The notes beneath the pieces are model-generated. The model was not told the origin of the DNA. It saw nothing but the letters and a program-made list of their open reading frames with translations, and did not search any database. Positions 45,161-57,575 of a DNA stretch of 64,000 nucleotides are shown here, piece after piece. Made by a program: the position numbers and the translations under genes. Every line of letters starts with the position of its first letter. Position 1 is the first letter of the stretch. The stretch comes from Aspidapion aeneum. Taxonomy: Eukaryota; Arthropoda; Insecta; Coleoptera; Brentidae. The stretch is from contig OY755039.1 of the NCBI GenBank assembly GCA_963576565.1, positions 137,949,369 to 138,013,368 on the forward strand, in the 5' to 3' direction.

Positions 45161-45208
45161 AGTGGTCTGAAGAGTTTCTTAAGTATGAAACAGTTAACTG
45201 TCAACACT
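45161..45208 (+). ncRNA. hammerhead ribozyme, ~500-bp satellite unit 4
   Basis: The core is exactly CTGAAGA (45167-45173), fitting CUGANGA. GAAAC and stem III ACAGTTAACTGT are intact and the cleavage base is C (45202). Stem II (GTTT/GTAT) is decayed and stem I has one mismatch (AGTGGT/AACACT). Confidence 0.55.
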
Positions 45209-45720
45209 TAATAGGTGTCCGTTAGATCTTGGACCCCCGTGGGTGTACAGCTTTCGAGCTGCCCACGAAAAAATACAAGAGAAATAAAATCTTTTTATAC
45301 CCGCTTAGCCACGAAAAATTGTTGTTTTCTTTATTCACGGGTACTAAACTTTTCGTTTGTAGTAGTTTTGGCTCACACTGCGCTGACCCGACATAAAACG
45401 TCGTGAAGCCGTCAAAAATTCAATATGCATTGACCCGACCTAAGGGACAAATTACTTCACGGTTATGAGTACTGTTTTTCGTTTCATCTGCCTGCCTTTT
45501 GTTTTTACTCAGGTAGTTTCTTTTGTAATTGGTACATGTCGCCACTTGTGTAAAAAGCATACAGCTTTCGAGCTGCCCACGGAACAATACAAAAGAAACA
45601 AAATCTTTCTATACCGGCGCGTAGCCACGAAAAAATCTTGTTTTTTTTTGTTGTGACCTTCATTTCATTCGATTTTCGAAATTAGCGTAAAATTTGCTTT
45701 AAAATGACAAATAGGCTTAC

Positions 45721-45873
45721 CTGATGATAAAATGTGAACCAAGCGTACACAAAGGTGAGCAGAGTCTCTACGAACTCAAACTTTTTTCTTTCGTGGACTT
45801 CTTGAATTAGATAGACGTAGTGCATACTGGCCGCATAGAAATGACGTTCTGCCATGTCCACTGACGCGTCGGC
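45721..45873 (-). CDS. Graf: Graf, BAR domain exon
   Basis: 153 nt, 51 codons, phase 0 at both ends. Acceptor is ATTTTATAG, donor GTAAGC. The translation ADASVDMAERHFYAASMHYV, then YLIQEVHERKKFEFVETLLT and FVYAWFTFYHQ, aligns with human GRAF ADSQVDLVRQHFYEVSLEYV and KVQEVQERKMFEFVEPLLAF. It is the most upstream Graf exon found. About 160 N-terminal BAR residues are missing from the window or were not recognised. Confidence 0.95.
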
Positions 45874-46154
45874 CTATAAAATAAAAATATTTTTGATGAA
45901 CGAAGAAAAAAAAACATTTTTTTTTAACTTCTAGGACGCGCAGCAATGGCTAGAAAAGGTATTGTTCCCCGTAGAAATTTTTAGATAATAAATAACTGCA
46001 TAATAACCCCCCTAGCGAAAAAATTTACATAAATAGTGTTTCCGTCGAACATTACCCCCTTCTAGATTTTAACACCGATTCGCGCTTGGAAAAACGGAAA
46101 AACCAATACCAGTAAAAAACCGCCAGGAAAATATAGGTAGGATTGTGGATATGT

Positions 46155-46918
46155 ACAGGGTGGGCCAAATTCGATGTTTTTTGCTGGGCTCGATTTTCGA
46201 GACGTCTTCAAATATCAAAACCGCTTCTTGATAAACCTCGTAGTTTTTTAGCTACAAGGGGTTTTTGAAAAGTCTGCATTTATGGAGGTGGCCTGTAACT
46301 TTTTTATTTATGAAAATTTCATTTTGGTGTAAGATGCTTTTTTGCAGGTTTTTTTATGGAGAACCCAACTATCAAACTAAATTTTATGCATCACTGTTAG
46401 TTTATTACAAAAAGTTTAAATTTTCTTACGGAATGACTCATTTTTGTTTTTGTTTCGAAATCTAAGTCAAATTTTCTGTTTAACGATATGTCATAAATAT
46501 CTTGAAAACTGCGTAACGAACTGTCATTTATGATATATCGTTAAACAGAAAATTTAACGTAGATTTCAAAACAAAAACAGAAAATGAGTCAATACATAAG
46601 AATTTTTTTTTATATCTTAAAAACTAAAAGTGACAGATAAAAATTAGTTTGACAGGTGGATTCTTCACAAAAAAACTAGTGAAAAAGCATCTTACACCAA
46701 AAAGAAATTTTCATAAATAAAAAAGTTATAGGCCAACTCCATAAATGCAGACTTTTCAAAACCCCATTGTAGCTAAAAAACTACAAGGTTTATCAAGAAG
46801 CGGTTTTGATATTTGAAGACGTCTCGAAAATCGAGCCCAGGACATGTCCACTCGTTTTTGTGTATCTCGGCTAGAAAAATCTAAAACCAGCAAAAAACAT
46901 CGAATTTAGCCCACCCGG
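46155..46918. mobile_element. foldback MITE, TACAGGGTGGGCC ends
   Basis: Two arms of about 375 bp are inverted about a centre near 46535, from CAGGGTGGGCCAAATTCGAT to its inverse. No transposase. The right arm is repeated at 47549-47997. Confidence 0.85.
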
Positions 46919-48318
46919 TACTGTGTACTTTTTCTCCTGTTTTTTTACACACTTCACAGAACATTAATAACTTTTTGTTAATTGATGAACACTGCTGCAA
47001 AACAACACATTTCTACCAGTTTTGATAAAAAACAAGTTTAAATAATTGACATAAAATATTACCCCGCATTTGTAGCCCTTGAAATAATTGTCTGGTATCA
47101 AACATATTTTAAATTTAGATTACATTTTGTCATAACGTTATATGTGCAGGAAAAAGGTCCCTAATATTGGAGAATTATTGAAATACAGCCAGGCTATAAT
47201 TGTGCCAGGCACTATTTTGACACATTCACATTGAAAACGAACAGTTGATCCTTCAAACTGAATAAAATCCACTGAGCACAAGCCTAATAAAAGGGTGGGG
47301 GTAGATTTAAAAAATTAGAGTTTATGTGAAAATATGGCGTGTGTGATATCAAATGAAAGGTAATTGAGTCTGGAATTAAACAAAATACACTTTAGGTGAT
47401 TTTAAAAAAAAGGGTGGGGGTAGATTTCAAAAATTAGAATTTAAGTGAAAATATGGCGTGTGTGACATCAAACGATAGGTAATTGAGTCTGGAGCTAAAC
47501 AAAATACATTTTAGTTTTTTTTTTAAGGGTGGGGGTAGATTTCGAAAATTTTCTGTTTAACGATATGTCATAAATATCTTGAAAACTGCGTAACCAACTG
47601 TCATTTATGATATATCGTTAAACAGAAAATTTAACGTAGATTTCAAAACAAAAACAGAAAATGAGTCAATACATAAGAAATTTTTTTTTTTATATCTTAA
47701 AAACTAAAAGTGACAGATAAAAATTAGTTTGACAGGTGGATTCTTCACAAAAAAACTAGTGAAAAAGCATCTCACACCAAAATGAAATTTTCATAAATAA
47801 AAAAGTTATAGGCCAACTCCATAAATGCAGACTTTTCAAAACCCCATTGTAGGTAAAAAACTACAAGGTTTATCAAGAAGCGGTTTTGATATTTGAAGAC
47901 GTCTCGAAAATCGAGCCCAGGACATGTCCACTCGTTTTTGTGTATCTCGGCTAGAAAAACCTAAAACCAGCAAAAAACATCGAATTTGGCCCACCCGGTA
48001 CTGTGTACTTTTTCTCCTGTTTTTTTACACACTTCACAGAACATTAATAACTTTTTGTTAATTGATGAACACTGCTGCCAAACAACACATTTCTACCAGT
48101 TTTGATAAAAAACAAGTTTAAATAATTGACATAAAATATTACCCCGCATTTGTAGCCCTTGAAATAATTGTCTGGTATCAAACATATTTTAAATTTAGAT
48201 TACATTTTGTCATAACGTTATATGTGCAGGAAAAAGGTCCCTAATATTGGAGAATTATTAAAATACAGCCAGGCACTATTTTGACACATTCACATTGAAA
48301 ACTAACAGTTAATCCTTC
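46472..48318 (+). repeat. ~1.08-kb tandem segmental duplication
   Basis: 46472-47260 and 47549-48318 are near identical (right arm of the foldback MITE, then TTTTTCTCCTGTTTTTTTAC and following). The spacer 47262-47548 is an internal fragment of the hairpin-ended ~700-bp repeat (GGGTGGGGGTAGATTT modules). The few differences suggest a recent event. Confidence 0.85.
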
Positions 48319-48775
48319 AAAATTGACATACCAAAGTCGAATTTAAAACTTTCGTCGTTTATTTTCAATTAATAAAAGAAGGCACTATTTATTCCGGTTC
48401 ATATATAGTAAACAAAGGCCGTGTGTTGAAAGATCACAGCTGATATTACAATGTGAAGGTGTCAAAATTGTGCCTGGCACTATTATAGCCTGGCTTTATT
48501 TCAATAATTCTCTATTATTGAGAATTATTGAAATACAGGCTATAATTGTGCCAGGCACTATTTTGACACATTCACATTGAAAACTGACAGTTGATCATTC
48601 AAAATTGAGATACCAAAGTCGCATTTAAAACTTTCGTCGTTTATGTTCAATTAATAAAAGAAGACACTATTTATTACGGTTCATATAGTAAACAACGGCC
48701 GTGTGTTGAAAGATCACAGCTGATATTACAATGTGAAGGTGTCAAAATTGTGCCTGGCACTATTATAGCTATTGT
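48240..48775. mobile_element. two copies of a ~230-270-bp MITE (GTGCCAGGCACTATT ends)
   Basis: Inverted ends TTGTGCCAGGCACTATTTTG and their complement bracket 48265-48495 and 48545-48772. The interiors share AAAACTTTCGTCGTTTAT. A broken third copy lies at 47190-47260. Confidence 0.75.
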
Positions 48776-51640
48776 GTCTTATGACTATTATAATAAAAAA
48801 ACACAAACAGCCTTTTTTTGATGTAAAACAGTTTCTTGTAAATATCTCAGAAACGAAAGCTCGTACGAAGTTTTATTCAAATTATTCAGAAAAACGTGTT
48901 CTACTATATTTAGAAAACCGCATATTAAGGCGATGCTCCGTTATAAAGTTAGGAATTTTTCAATTTTTAAACTGTCAAAAAACCTAACGACGCACTATGG
49001 TCCGAGGGATCAATATTTTGGCCAAAAATAGACTTTTGCAGTTAAACTCTCTAATCACTTGAACGCAAATCAATAAAAAAGTCTGAATTGCTAATATACA
49101 ATTAAAAAATAATTTTTATTACCCCCCCACTCTTGCCGCCACCATTTTCGTGATTTATACTGCCTAAAATCCCTTTAACAAAGTGTATTATTTTTAATGT
49201 GGTCTGCAAATTACACAGCCTCACAAAAAATTATAAGTTGCAAAACTCAGAGGGTAGATCCCCCAAATTCTCCTAATTTTGGTGCACTAAAATCCAGTTC
49301 CCTAAAAAAAACTGTTTCAATTATCGAACTTGCCCCTATTAGGGTAAAATTTGATCTATTATAAAAATTCAAAATATATATATATTCTTAAGTATGCTGG
49401 TCCGCAGAACTAAAATTTAAGGATTAAAAATTTTGTAACCATTCAGTAACCCAATCCCCCCTTTTACTCCGGTAAGATTGGGGGTCAAATCTTTACTTTT
49501 TTAATGGACATGAACAGTTTATCATGGAAATATTTCTATTTGCTAAATTCAACGAAGACAATAAAAAAAAATTCACTCAATTATCCCCTAAGTCACCCTT
49601 AGCACAAAGGCGTATCCAGGGGGGGGGGAGAAGGGCAGCTGTTGAGCTATATCCCTTTTAAACCAGGTTTTTTAAAATCGGACATTGAAATTCAATTAGA
49701 ATATGAATCCCCCCCCCACTCTAACTTAAGAAGACCATGGAATTCAGAAACCTGCCCCCTCTTCTGTTTTGAGTTGGATACGACCTTGCCCCAGCAACCC
49801 TTTTTTCTCCCTAAGAGGAGAATCCGTAGACACTAAAATAAAAATTCATATAGAAGTTTAGTAGTGCCTATAGTAAGTTCCATACAAAATTTATTTATAG
49901 ACACCCACTCCCACGCCTCCCCCTGCCAGGGGGATGCTAAACAGTTTTTCTTGTTCTGGTTGGATTCAGCAAATACCTAATATTGCATTAAAAACTTTTA
50001 ATGTTCCTAAAAAGTCAAGTTTTTACCTCCACATACAGGGTGAAAAAGAGAGAATGAATCCGATGAATCATTTAAATTGAGGATAAATTTATATTGATCA
50101 TCATATTTTAGTTTGGGGGGTAATAGGAGCAAGTTAAATAATAAAAACCTATTTTTTTTTTGTTTCACCACCCTAATAATTTTTAACCTAGTTAACCCCC
50201 CATCATTCTTAATTGTTCTTTTCCTCCCCCAGTAAAAATTATTCTATATTTGAATTTAGATGCTCCAAATATCCCAAAACCGATGTTAAATTTTTGAAGT
50301 TTCTACTAATTTCCTATGTATTTTGGTGGCCATCTTGAATTTTTCCCTTGTTTTTTAAAGCTCATTGCTAAGACAGGAGTTTTGATATCTATAATTTATT
50401 TTGCTTCTTTAAAGGTACTTTGCTCATTACTATCTATATAGAAGAAACACAGAAACACAAATTAAAATGCACTAGAATAGGCACTTTGTGTCTATCAGAA
50501 TATGTACGGTCATGTTTAATAACGAATTTGGAGACTATCGCACCTTTTCGCACCAACAGTGTATGTACTCCGGAAAGTACATATCAGGACGAAAATATTT
50601 TTACAAAAATTAATATGAAAGTTCGTGAAAGCTTTTTTTGTTAGTCCAATGAAATATCGAGAAAAAAACAATTCATACACTTCTGGCACAATTTTTGTAT
50701 CATTGGTATTTAAAGAATAAGTTTAAAATCCCTGTGACTAAAATTATCAAAAAATTATCTACTTACCTTTGGTTAAAAAAGCCATTTTTAAAATTTTTTA
50801 TAACTCTTCGCACTTCTTAGAAATAGCACATTAAAGTTAGTGAAAAATAATGAACAATAAATAAACAATTGCTGATTGTCAGGAACTGTCAAATTCAAAC
50901 AACGATATTTCGAAGCCTGCTTTGGCAATGAAGCCAACTATGCTGGAATTTTAAGGTGCCATTATTAAGCTTTAAAAAATATGTAACCAAACATTTTTAT
51001 TGTTAAGTTAGTTTTTGCTATTTTTGGCCAAAATATTGGGGTTTCAGACTAAAGTGCGACGGTTGATGGATTTTGACCAATATCTAATCTGTTCTTTACA
51101 GTATTGTATGTATTATTCATAAAAATCGGTTTAGTTGTTTAGTTTACACACACACACCTAGAGAGACGTCACGACGACATTCCTAAGATAGATCAAAATA
51201 CACATTTTCGGCGTTTTCTCAACATTTAAACAAGGTAAAAATAAATAATATAAAAAAAATATATTTTTTATTTTATTTTTGTTATAATTTAAAAAAGCGA
51301 TATACTTCATAAATGCGAGTTTACACATTCTAGCGATGTTTTTTTGCTATTTTGTAAAACTGCCGTCTAGTTGCTAAAATAGCAATGTTTGGTTTTAAAA
51401 GCATTTGGGTCAAGTACTGTTCTAAAAGTGAACAAATCAAAATCGAATCGGTTTAACTCTGGTTTTGAACTTTTTATGGACATAGTTAATTTGCTAAAAT
51501 AATAAAAACCATGTTATGGTTTTAACAGCATTTAATCTTTATTGTTTTTAGCAGAGCGTGTATCTTAAGGGGGTTTGGGGGGTCCGCACACCCTTAGTAA
51601 CCTAAAAATTAGCCCAGTACTTTTAGTCCACAGTAAAGGG
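48776..51640. other. unassigned AT-rich sequence
   Basis: Several C-runs and G-runs (49125, 49619, 49707) look like decayed MITE ends. No coding motif, RNA gene or convincing repeat pair was found over about 2.9 kb. Confidence 0.45.
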
Positions 51641-51740
51641 GTAGGGGACAATTCGCCGAGGGCCGATTGGCCGCGGGAACAATTCGCCGCCGGCCGATTT
51701 GGTGCGGAGACAATTTGCTGCGAGAATTTTTATTTAAATT
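51641..51740 (+). repeat. fragment of the GC-rich foldback element end
   Basis: GGACAATTCGCCGAGGGCCG onward matches the left end of 3640-4765, ending in GAGAATTTTTATT. Only one arm is present. Confidence 0.75.
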
Positions 51741-53923
51741 GACTGATTTTTTCTTAAATCATAGTTTAATCGGCCTCATGTTGGGAGATCAAAATCTGTC
51801 TTAAACCTAATCATGGTCAATTGATCACAAACATATCCTAACCCGATTGCTAACAGTTTCGAAAAAAAAATATCCCAACAAAAAAAAAATTGTTTTTTGA
51901 AAAAATGCTTTAAAAAAAAAAATATTAATATAATTTTTTAAAATAATTTTTTAAAAAGTAGTTTTTTAAAAAAATAACTTATAAAAAAAACAATTTTTTT
52001 TTACAAAATACTTTTTCAAAAAGCAGTTTTTTAAAAAACTACTACAAGTAGGTATATACCAAAAACAAAAAAAATGGAAAAATAACCTCTAAGAATATAG
52101 AATCGGTGGAAAGGTAATTTAAAGCTCTACAAAAAACTACAAAACCATTTTTCTGTAAAATTACAACTTGTGTCAAAAATCGGGAACACATTGGTGTAAA
52201 ATTGTGGGTCGGTTAAACCGTCATATTTGACAGAATATAGACTGCAAAAAGTAAAAAATTAGCTCACGTTATAAAGGATGGTTTAATTTTTAAAGCATTT
52301 TTTCCGCTTTTGAAACTTGAATAAAAAAGTTAAATTTTGGTGTCTAGGGGCCAATTTCGTAGTTTATTGAGCATAACTCGAAAATTTGGTAAAAATGAAA
52401 CCCACTATGGATACATCTTGTCAATACACATCTTTTTTCTTTTCTTTTTTCTAAAATCAGCAGTTTCTTTATAAAAAAGCAAAAAACACGAAAAAAAAAC
52501 ATGATAAGAATATATTTTTTTTGGGACACAGTAATTGTGACTTTTCCAAAATTATCCTGTTTTTCATGCTTAAGCCGCCATATTGTATTTGGCATAAGTT
52601 TGACAGATGTCCAATAAGTGGAATTGTGTTACCAAAGGTAAAGCCTTTCCACCCCTGGAGTCAACTTTGCATTAACACGAAAAGAGCATGAAGGCCTCTA
52701 AGCGAATAGAGTATACTGTGGACCATTTGGTCAAATATTAAAAATACCCTTTTAATCATTTTTCCTGTTAATTGTATGGGAATCTGGGATGCTTTTTTCG
52801 CGAACAACGTGTTTTTTTCGCCCAAACAAAATCAATTTTCGTAAATTATTGCCCCACTTGAAAGGAGCTAAAAATAGATTTATAGGCCAGTCATTAGAGT
52901 GAAAAAAAGACCCCAGCTTGCGATTTTGACATATTATGTTGTTCTCGTTAGAGGCCTAAAAAGTTTTTCATCTTGGGCGGGGGCGGCTCCCCCCTCTATC
53001 TTGGATTTCGTGTGCACAAAAATGTTTTTTTTAATTACTTGATTCCAGTAAATTTAAAAAAAAGTTTTAAACAAAAGTTGAAGAAAATTAAATTTCCTTT
53101 AAAAGCGTTATTATACACTTTTTCGTCAGAAAAATGGTTTTCGAGTTATAAGGCTAAACATTTCGCCGCCATTTTGGATTTTGACCAATTTTCTTTAAGT
53201 GACCCTTAGACACTACATATTTTTGAGAAAATCTGTAATAACATAAAATAAAGACTAATTATTATTAGCCCATAAAATTAAATATCATTGGGTGGTCTGG
53301 GTAGTATCCTGCTAGCAGTACACCCGTTACCTATGTATTTCCATAGTACATGCAAAATAAAGCGAAATTATTAGGTTTTATGTCATTTTCTTAAAAGGTA
53401 AGCATTTTATAGAAAATATGCAATTAACTTTATTGTAGAAAATTAAATTATCTTTTAAACGATATATTACTTAAGTGAGTCAAGCCCATGGTTAGCAGCT
53501 AATTGCCATCCCTAAATTGGGGTTACTTTTTAGGATCACAAAAAAAAATCATGATTTTTTAGGTTTTATTGAGTTTTCAAAAAAACTAAGCATTTTAGGA
53601 AAAAATGTTACAACCCAAAAAGTGGTGCCAAAGCTATTATTGACACTCAGAGGCGTCCGCATATTTTTTTAGGACTCCAATGTGAGTAACCTAATGTCAA
53701 AATGGCGACTTTTTTTTGCAAGCTAAAATTCTATACTGGACTATTAATCAAAGCAGCGATTATTAGTGTTTAAATCAATTGGGATAAATGATTGATGTAT
53801 TAATAAGCAGAACTTAATTTATTGACTGACCAAACAATTTTTTTTGATCTAATTTTTGCAAAAAAAACAGTCTGCAATTTTGAAGAAAACCGTATGCATA
53901 GGTAGACAGGGTCGGGTCTTTTT
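51741..53923. other. unassigned, low-complexity A/T blocks
   Basis: 51870-52020 is a run of poly-A/poly-T words. The rest shows no gene or repeat partner in the window. Confidence 0.45.
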
Positions 53924-54622
53924 AGCTCACACATATACTATACTATAGTAGTGTGAGCTATGGTGATCCTAATTTTTTCGAGAAAAAAAAAGTTGCTCCG
54001 ATTTCAAAAATTTTTATATATCTTTGCGTTTCAGATGATTTTGAAACTTTTTTGTTGCGCCGTCTGTCTGTCTGTCTGTCTATCTGTAACGACCAACGCG
54101 CATAACTCAAAAACCGCTTGGCCGATTTTAATGAAATTTGGTACCTAGGCTGGGTTTTGATGAATAAAAATGAACAAAATCCACCGAACACAAACCAAAT
54201 AAAAGGGTGGGGGTAGATTTCAAAAATTAGAGTATTTGGGAAAATATGGCGTGTGTGATATCAAACGAAAGGTAATTGAGTCTGGAGTTAAACAAAATAC
54301 ATTTTAATTTATTTAAAAAAAAGGGTGGGGGTATATTTTAAAAATTAGAGTTTAAGTGAAAATATGGCGTGTGTGATATCAAACAAGGTAATTGAGTCCG
54401 GAGTTTAACAAAATACATTTTAGTTTTTGTTTTTTTAAGGGTGGGGGTAGATTTCAAAAATTTGAGTTTGTGTCAAAACATGGCTTGTGTGCTATCAAAC
54501 AAAAGGTAATTTAGTCTGGAGTTGAATAAAATATATTTCAGTTTTTACTTATATTAGCTCACGCGTACACTATAACTATAGTACCTAGTGTGAGCTTAGG
54601 GGCCCATATATTGGCAGAGTAT
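53924..54622 (+). mobile_element. hairpin-ended ~700-bp repeat, copy 4
   Basis: Same architecture as the other copies, both hairpins present (second arm AGCTCACGC here). A ~20-bp block around the GGGTCTTGGGTCGAG word is altered. Confidence 0.88.
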
Positions 54623-54634
54623 CTTTTTTATCTC

Positions 54635-54840
54635 CCTGAGCCATAAAATACTGTTAAGATATCCAATACCCTTTTTTGCTTTTACTATTCTTTTTTCCAG
54701 TTCTTTACAGTGTTTCTGTCTTATCAAATGTGACACTCAAGTGTACACTCATTGCATGGAGATATTGTTTATCCATTGTCTAGTTACTCACTTGATTCGT
54801 TTCCAATAATAAGTACTGTGTCTTGTCAATCCATGAATGC
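54635..54840 (-). pseudogene. LINE reverse transcriptase fragment
   Basis: The minus strand resembles 17540-17720: DKTQYLLLETN-like start, an ISPCNE-type word, and RTGKKNSKSKKGYW at the end, with several stops. It is the same RTE-like family as 16743-18195, about 205 bp long. Confidence 0.65.
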
Positions 54841-54849
54841 CAATGACAG

Positions 54850-56197
54850 AAAACAAAGTAACTGACAGTTATTGAAAAATGAGGGTTTTTTCAAATTTAG
54901 ATTTACCGTATTCTTACGCATATTTTGGGTATTTTCAAAATCGGTTAAGAAACAACGAAGTTATTAAACAATTTAGAGCAAGTTACTCCATTCAATTCTG
55001 CTTTTTAAAAACTGTAAATTGATTTTTCTCGTTTATGAGAAATCTGCAGCTACTGTGTTTTAATTTTGGACAGCAGAACGTGTTTGTTTTTCTATAATTT
55101 ATGTTATTACTAAAAACTTAGTAGGAGCTTTCGTTTCTAAGATATTTACAAAAACTGTTTTCAAGGCTCATATAGCGTGGAGTTGGTAATGGACTAGGAA
55201 GCCGTGACCTAATGTGACCTCACCTCAAAAACCAATTAAACAGTCATGAACGTTTTTGTTTTGATTCACCTGATTCATATAGCAACCACAGCTTGTGTGG
55301 CAACCCCCTGAGTGTAGGGTCAATGCATCCTGGGAGCCTGGCATGTCTTCCAGGATGCAGTAGTAGAAATAGTCTAACAGTGTATGAATTCTTGAAATGA
55401 GTGAGAGTGGGAAGGTGCATCTCCCCACGTCTCACGGTGGTCAGCTTGTCGATTCTGAACTATCGAAATTATTTTATGGTTTTAGTTTTGACAAATTGAT
55501 GCTGAAAGGTAGGAAATGTCAACTAGCGTTTCAAAAATGTGATTTTAATATAGGTACTGTGCATTTTGGAGATGGTACAGTCGCCTCCAAAAAAAATTTT
55601 ACATATCGATTTTTTCCTGTTAAGCAAAAAACTTGAAAAATTGATACTTTGAGAGTGTGTACGTAACTAGCTTATAGCTTTTTTTTTATTCAGCATAGCT
55701 TTTTTATAAAAATTTAACTAAATTTATTAATCTGGCTATACTATATATCAATTTTTTACCGTGCTTTATCGTAGTCTTTATATTCACTATTTTCACATAC
55801 ATAGTTTAAAACGGATTGATTTTTATCCTGTGAAATCGGTGTTTTGTGCCAGATTTTAAATAAATTACGTCGGCCAATCACATGCGCCAACGCTGAAACA
55901 AAAAATCATAGCTAATACAGCGGCAAGAAGCGGCAGCTGAATGTAGCACCTATACAAACCTTGATATATGATTGAAATAATAAAGTCACAAACGCAATTG
56001 ATACGTACCGATCCAGACTTTTTCAGTGCAATATATATAATACATATTTGAAAAATTATAATAAATCAATAAACAAGTTTTATCTAATTTTTTTAACAAG
56101 CAAATTGAAACTTTGCAAATGGTTTAATAGTAAAAATTAAAGATACTAACCCATATTTTAAATATACGTCAAGAAATCACCATATAATCTCTGGTTT
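54850..56197. other. unassigned sequence
   Basis: 55380-55440 (ATTCTTGAAATGAGTGAGAG, CATCTCCCCACG) resembles 9170-9240. Otherwise nothing is recognised. Confidence 0.4.
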
Positions 56198-56450
56198 ACC
56201 AACTTGGAGCACTTTTGAAAATCGCCTTTCCGCGCGGAATATGTGCGGATCATTATGCAGGCTATCAAACGGCCTATGACTTGTCGTCGTAACAAGTGAC
56301 GGGTTAGTTGATCGATTTTCTGCATTGGGGTCTACTAATAAGGTAATTGGGCACTCTTTAAGACGTTCTAGTTATGATAGAAAATAGTTCGATATTGAGA
56401 TTTCGATCGTCTAAATTAGACAAGTTGACCTCCGTGCGTCTGGACCAATA
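56198..56450 (+). repeat. dispersed repeat, copy 2 (same as 888-1140)
   Basis: Near-identical to 888-1140, about 93 percent by eye, with one short deletion after CGTAACAAGTGAC. Confidence 0.75.
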
Positions 56451-56835
56451 GAGATGCGGAAATCAAGTGAGATCGCATGCGCAGTTTGACTTTCACTCGA
56501 TTTTGAGGCAGTTTTCCTTTTCGTCCATTCAAGAATGCGCACACTGGCGTCAAATAGATAGTCTTATAGTTGAGTGACCTGTCGTATCCCGTAGAATAGT
56601 TGTGGATGATTTTTTTAAACTACCGTAGATCGATTGGTAATAGATCACACAATTTTAAGTCACCGGGTGTTCATAAATCCAAGATGGCGGCTTTTTTCAG
56701 GTTTTTTTACAAACTTTGGCTTATAACTTTTCATAAATAACTTTTAGAGAAAAACAGTTAATAAGTCTTTTGAGATGGTAAAGAAATAAGCTTGAAATCT
56801 TAAAAACTTACAGAGATATTAGTTTTTTAAAAATA

Positions 56836-57455
56836 CTAAAACCTCTCCTTGCGGACACCTCTATTAAGCGGACACTCCCTTTAGGTGGACAAATTTGTTG
56901 GAACCAAGATTTTCCCTATTTCTTTACATGTAAAATTCACTCCTATAACCGGACGCAGACAATTTTTTTTGGTTAAAAAATTCTGAAACCTCCCTTAACC
57001 GGACGCGAACCTCTGACAACAGGACGGGGCTGCACGACATGGGCATAAATATTATGTAGTATGTTGGCAACAACGCACTCTGCAGCCGGAGAATTACCTC
57101 TTTCCGTTTTAATGCGGAGACTAAATACTTGTGTCGTATTTACAACATATTTTATTCGACGGGACAACTGTGTTTTATTTTTACTGTTCAGTTGGGTAGT
57201 AATAGATCTCTTTGAAATCGCGCCTAGTAAAAAACTTCTTAATTTAAATGAAAAAATTAAAGTTGTTAACATTTCGGAGAACGAATGAACATCTATCAGC
57301 ACGAAAGATCGCTGAAAAACTTAATATCGGAAAAACTCAAGCAGCGCAAATTGTTAATAAATATATATTAAAATTTATTAATAATAAGCGGACACCTCCA
57401 ATAAGCGGACAAAATCGACGAAACCGTGAGTGTCCGCTTATAGGAGGTTTCACTG
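56836..57455 (+). mobile_element. Tigger/pogo deletion derivative
   Basis: The right end reads TATAGGAGGTTTCACTG, the complement of the Tigger terminus, followed by TA. The left end is a degraded match (CTAAAACCTCTCC) preceded by TA. Repeats of AAGCGGACACCTCC flank inside. It carries only the start of a pogo-type transposase. Confidence 0.75.
57210..57360 (+). pseudogene. pogo/CENP-B-type HTH remnant
   Basis: The first frame gives KKLLNLNEKIKVVNISENE, then after a frameshift near 57285 HLSARKIAEKLNIGKTQAAQ. This is the N-terminal helix-turn-helix of Tigger/pogo transposases. No DDE domain follows. Confidence 0.75.
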
Positions 57456-57575
57456 TATTTGTTTTTGATTTTTCAATCATGTCGACATTTTTATGGAATA
57501 TCCCCTTAGACAATTTAAAATATTGAATCCAACAGTAGGTTTCTAATAAACTCCATTTATTCATTCAATACATAC

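Larger units (their letters stand above)
43533..45640 (+). repeat. ~500-bp satellite, four units plus a partial, with hammerhead ribozymes
   Basis: GCCACTTGTGTAAA recurs at about 43536, 44038, 44540, 45041 and 45541. Units share TGGGTGTACAGCTTTCGAGC and GTTTTGGCTCACACT. Each full unit has a hammerhead-type block ending in the palindrome ACAGTTAACTGT. The fifth unit is internally deleted and lacks it. Open frames of 63-74 codons inside (for example MPAIPYVFTQVATSTKY on the minus strand) repeat because the DNA repeats. Confidence 0.93.

Noticed and set aside
55225..55435. Two overlapping minus-strand ORFs as a missing Graf N-terminal BAR exon
   Set aside because: The peptides (RIHTLLDYFYYCILEDMP) have no BAR-like heptads or GRAF similarity, and the flanks lack suitable splice sites.
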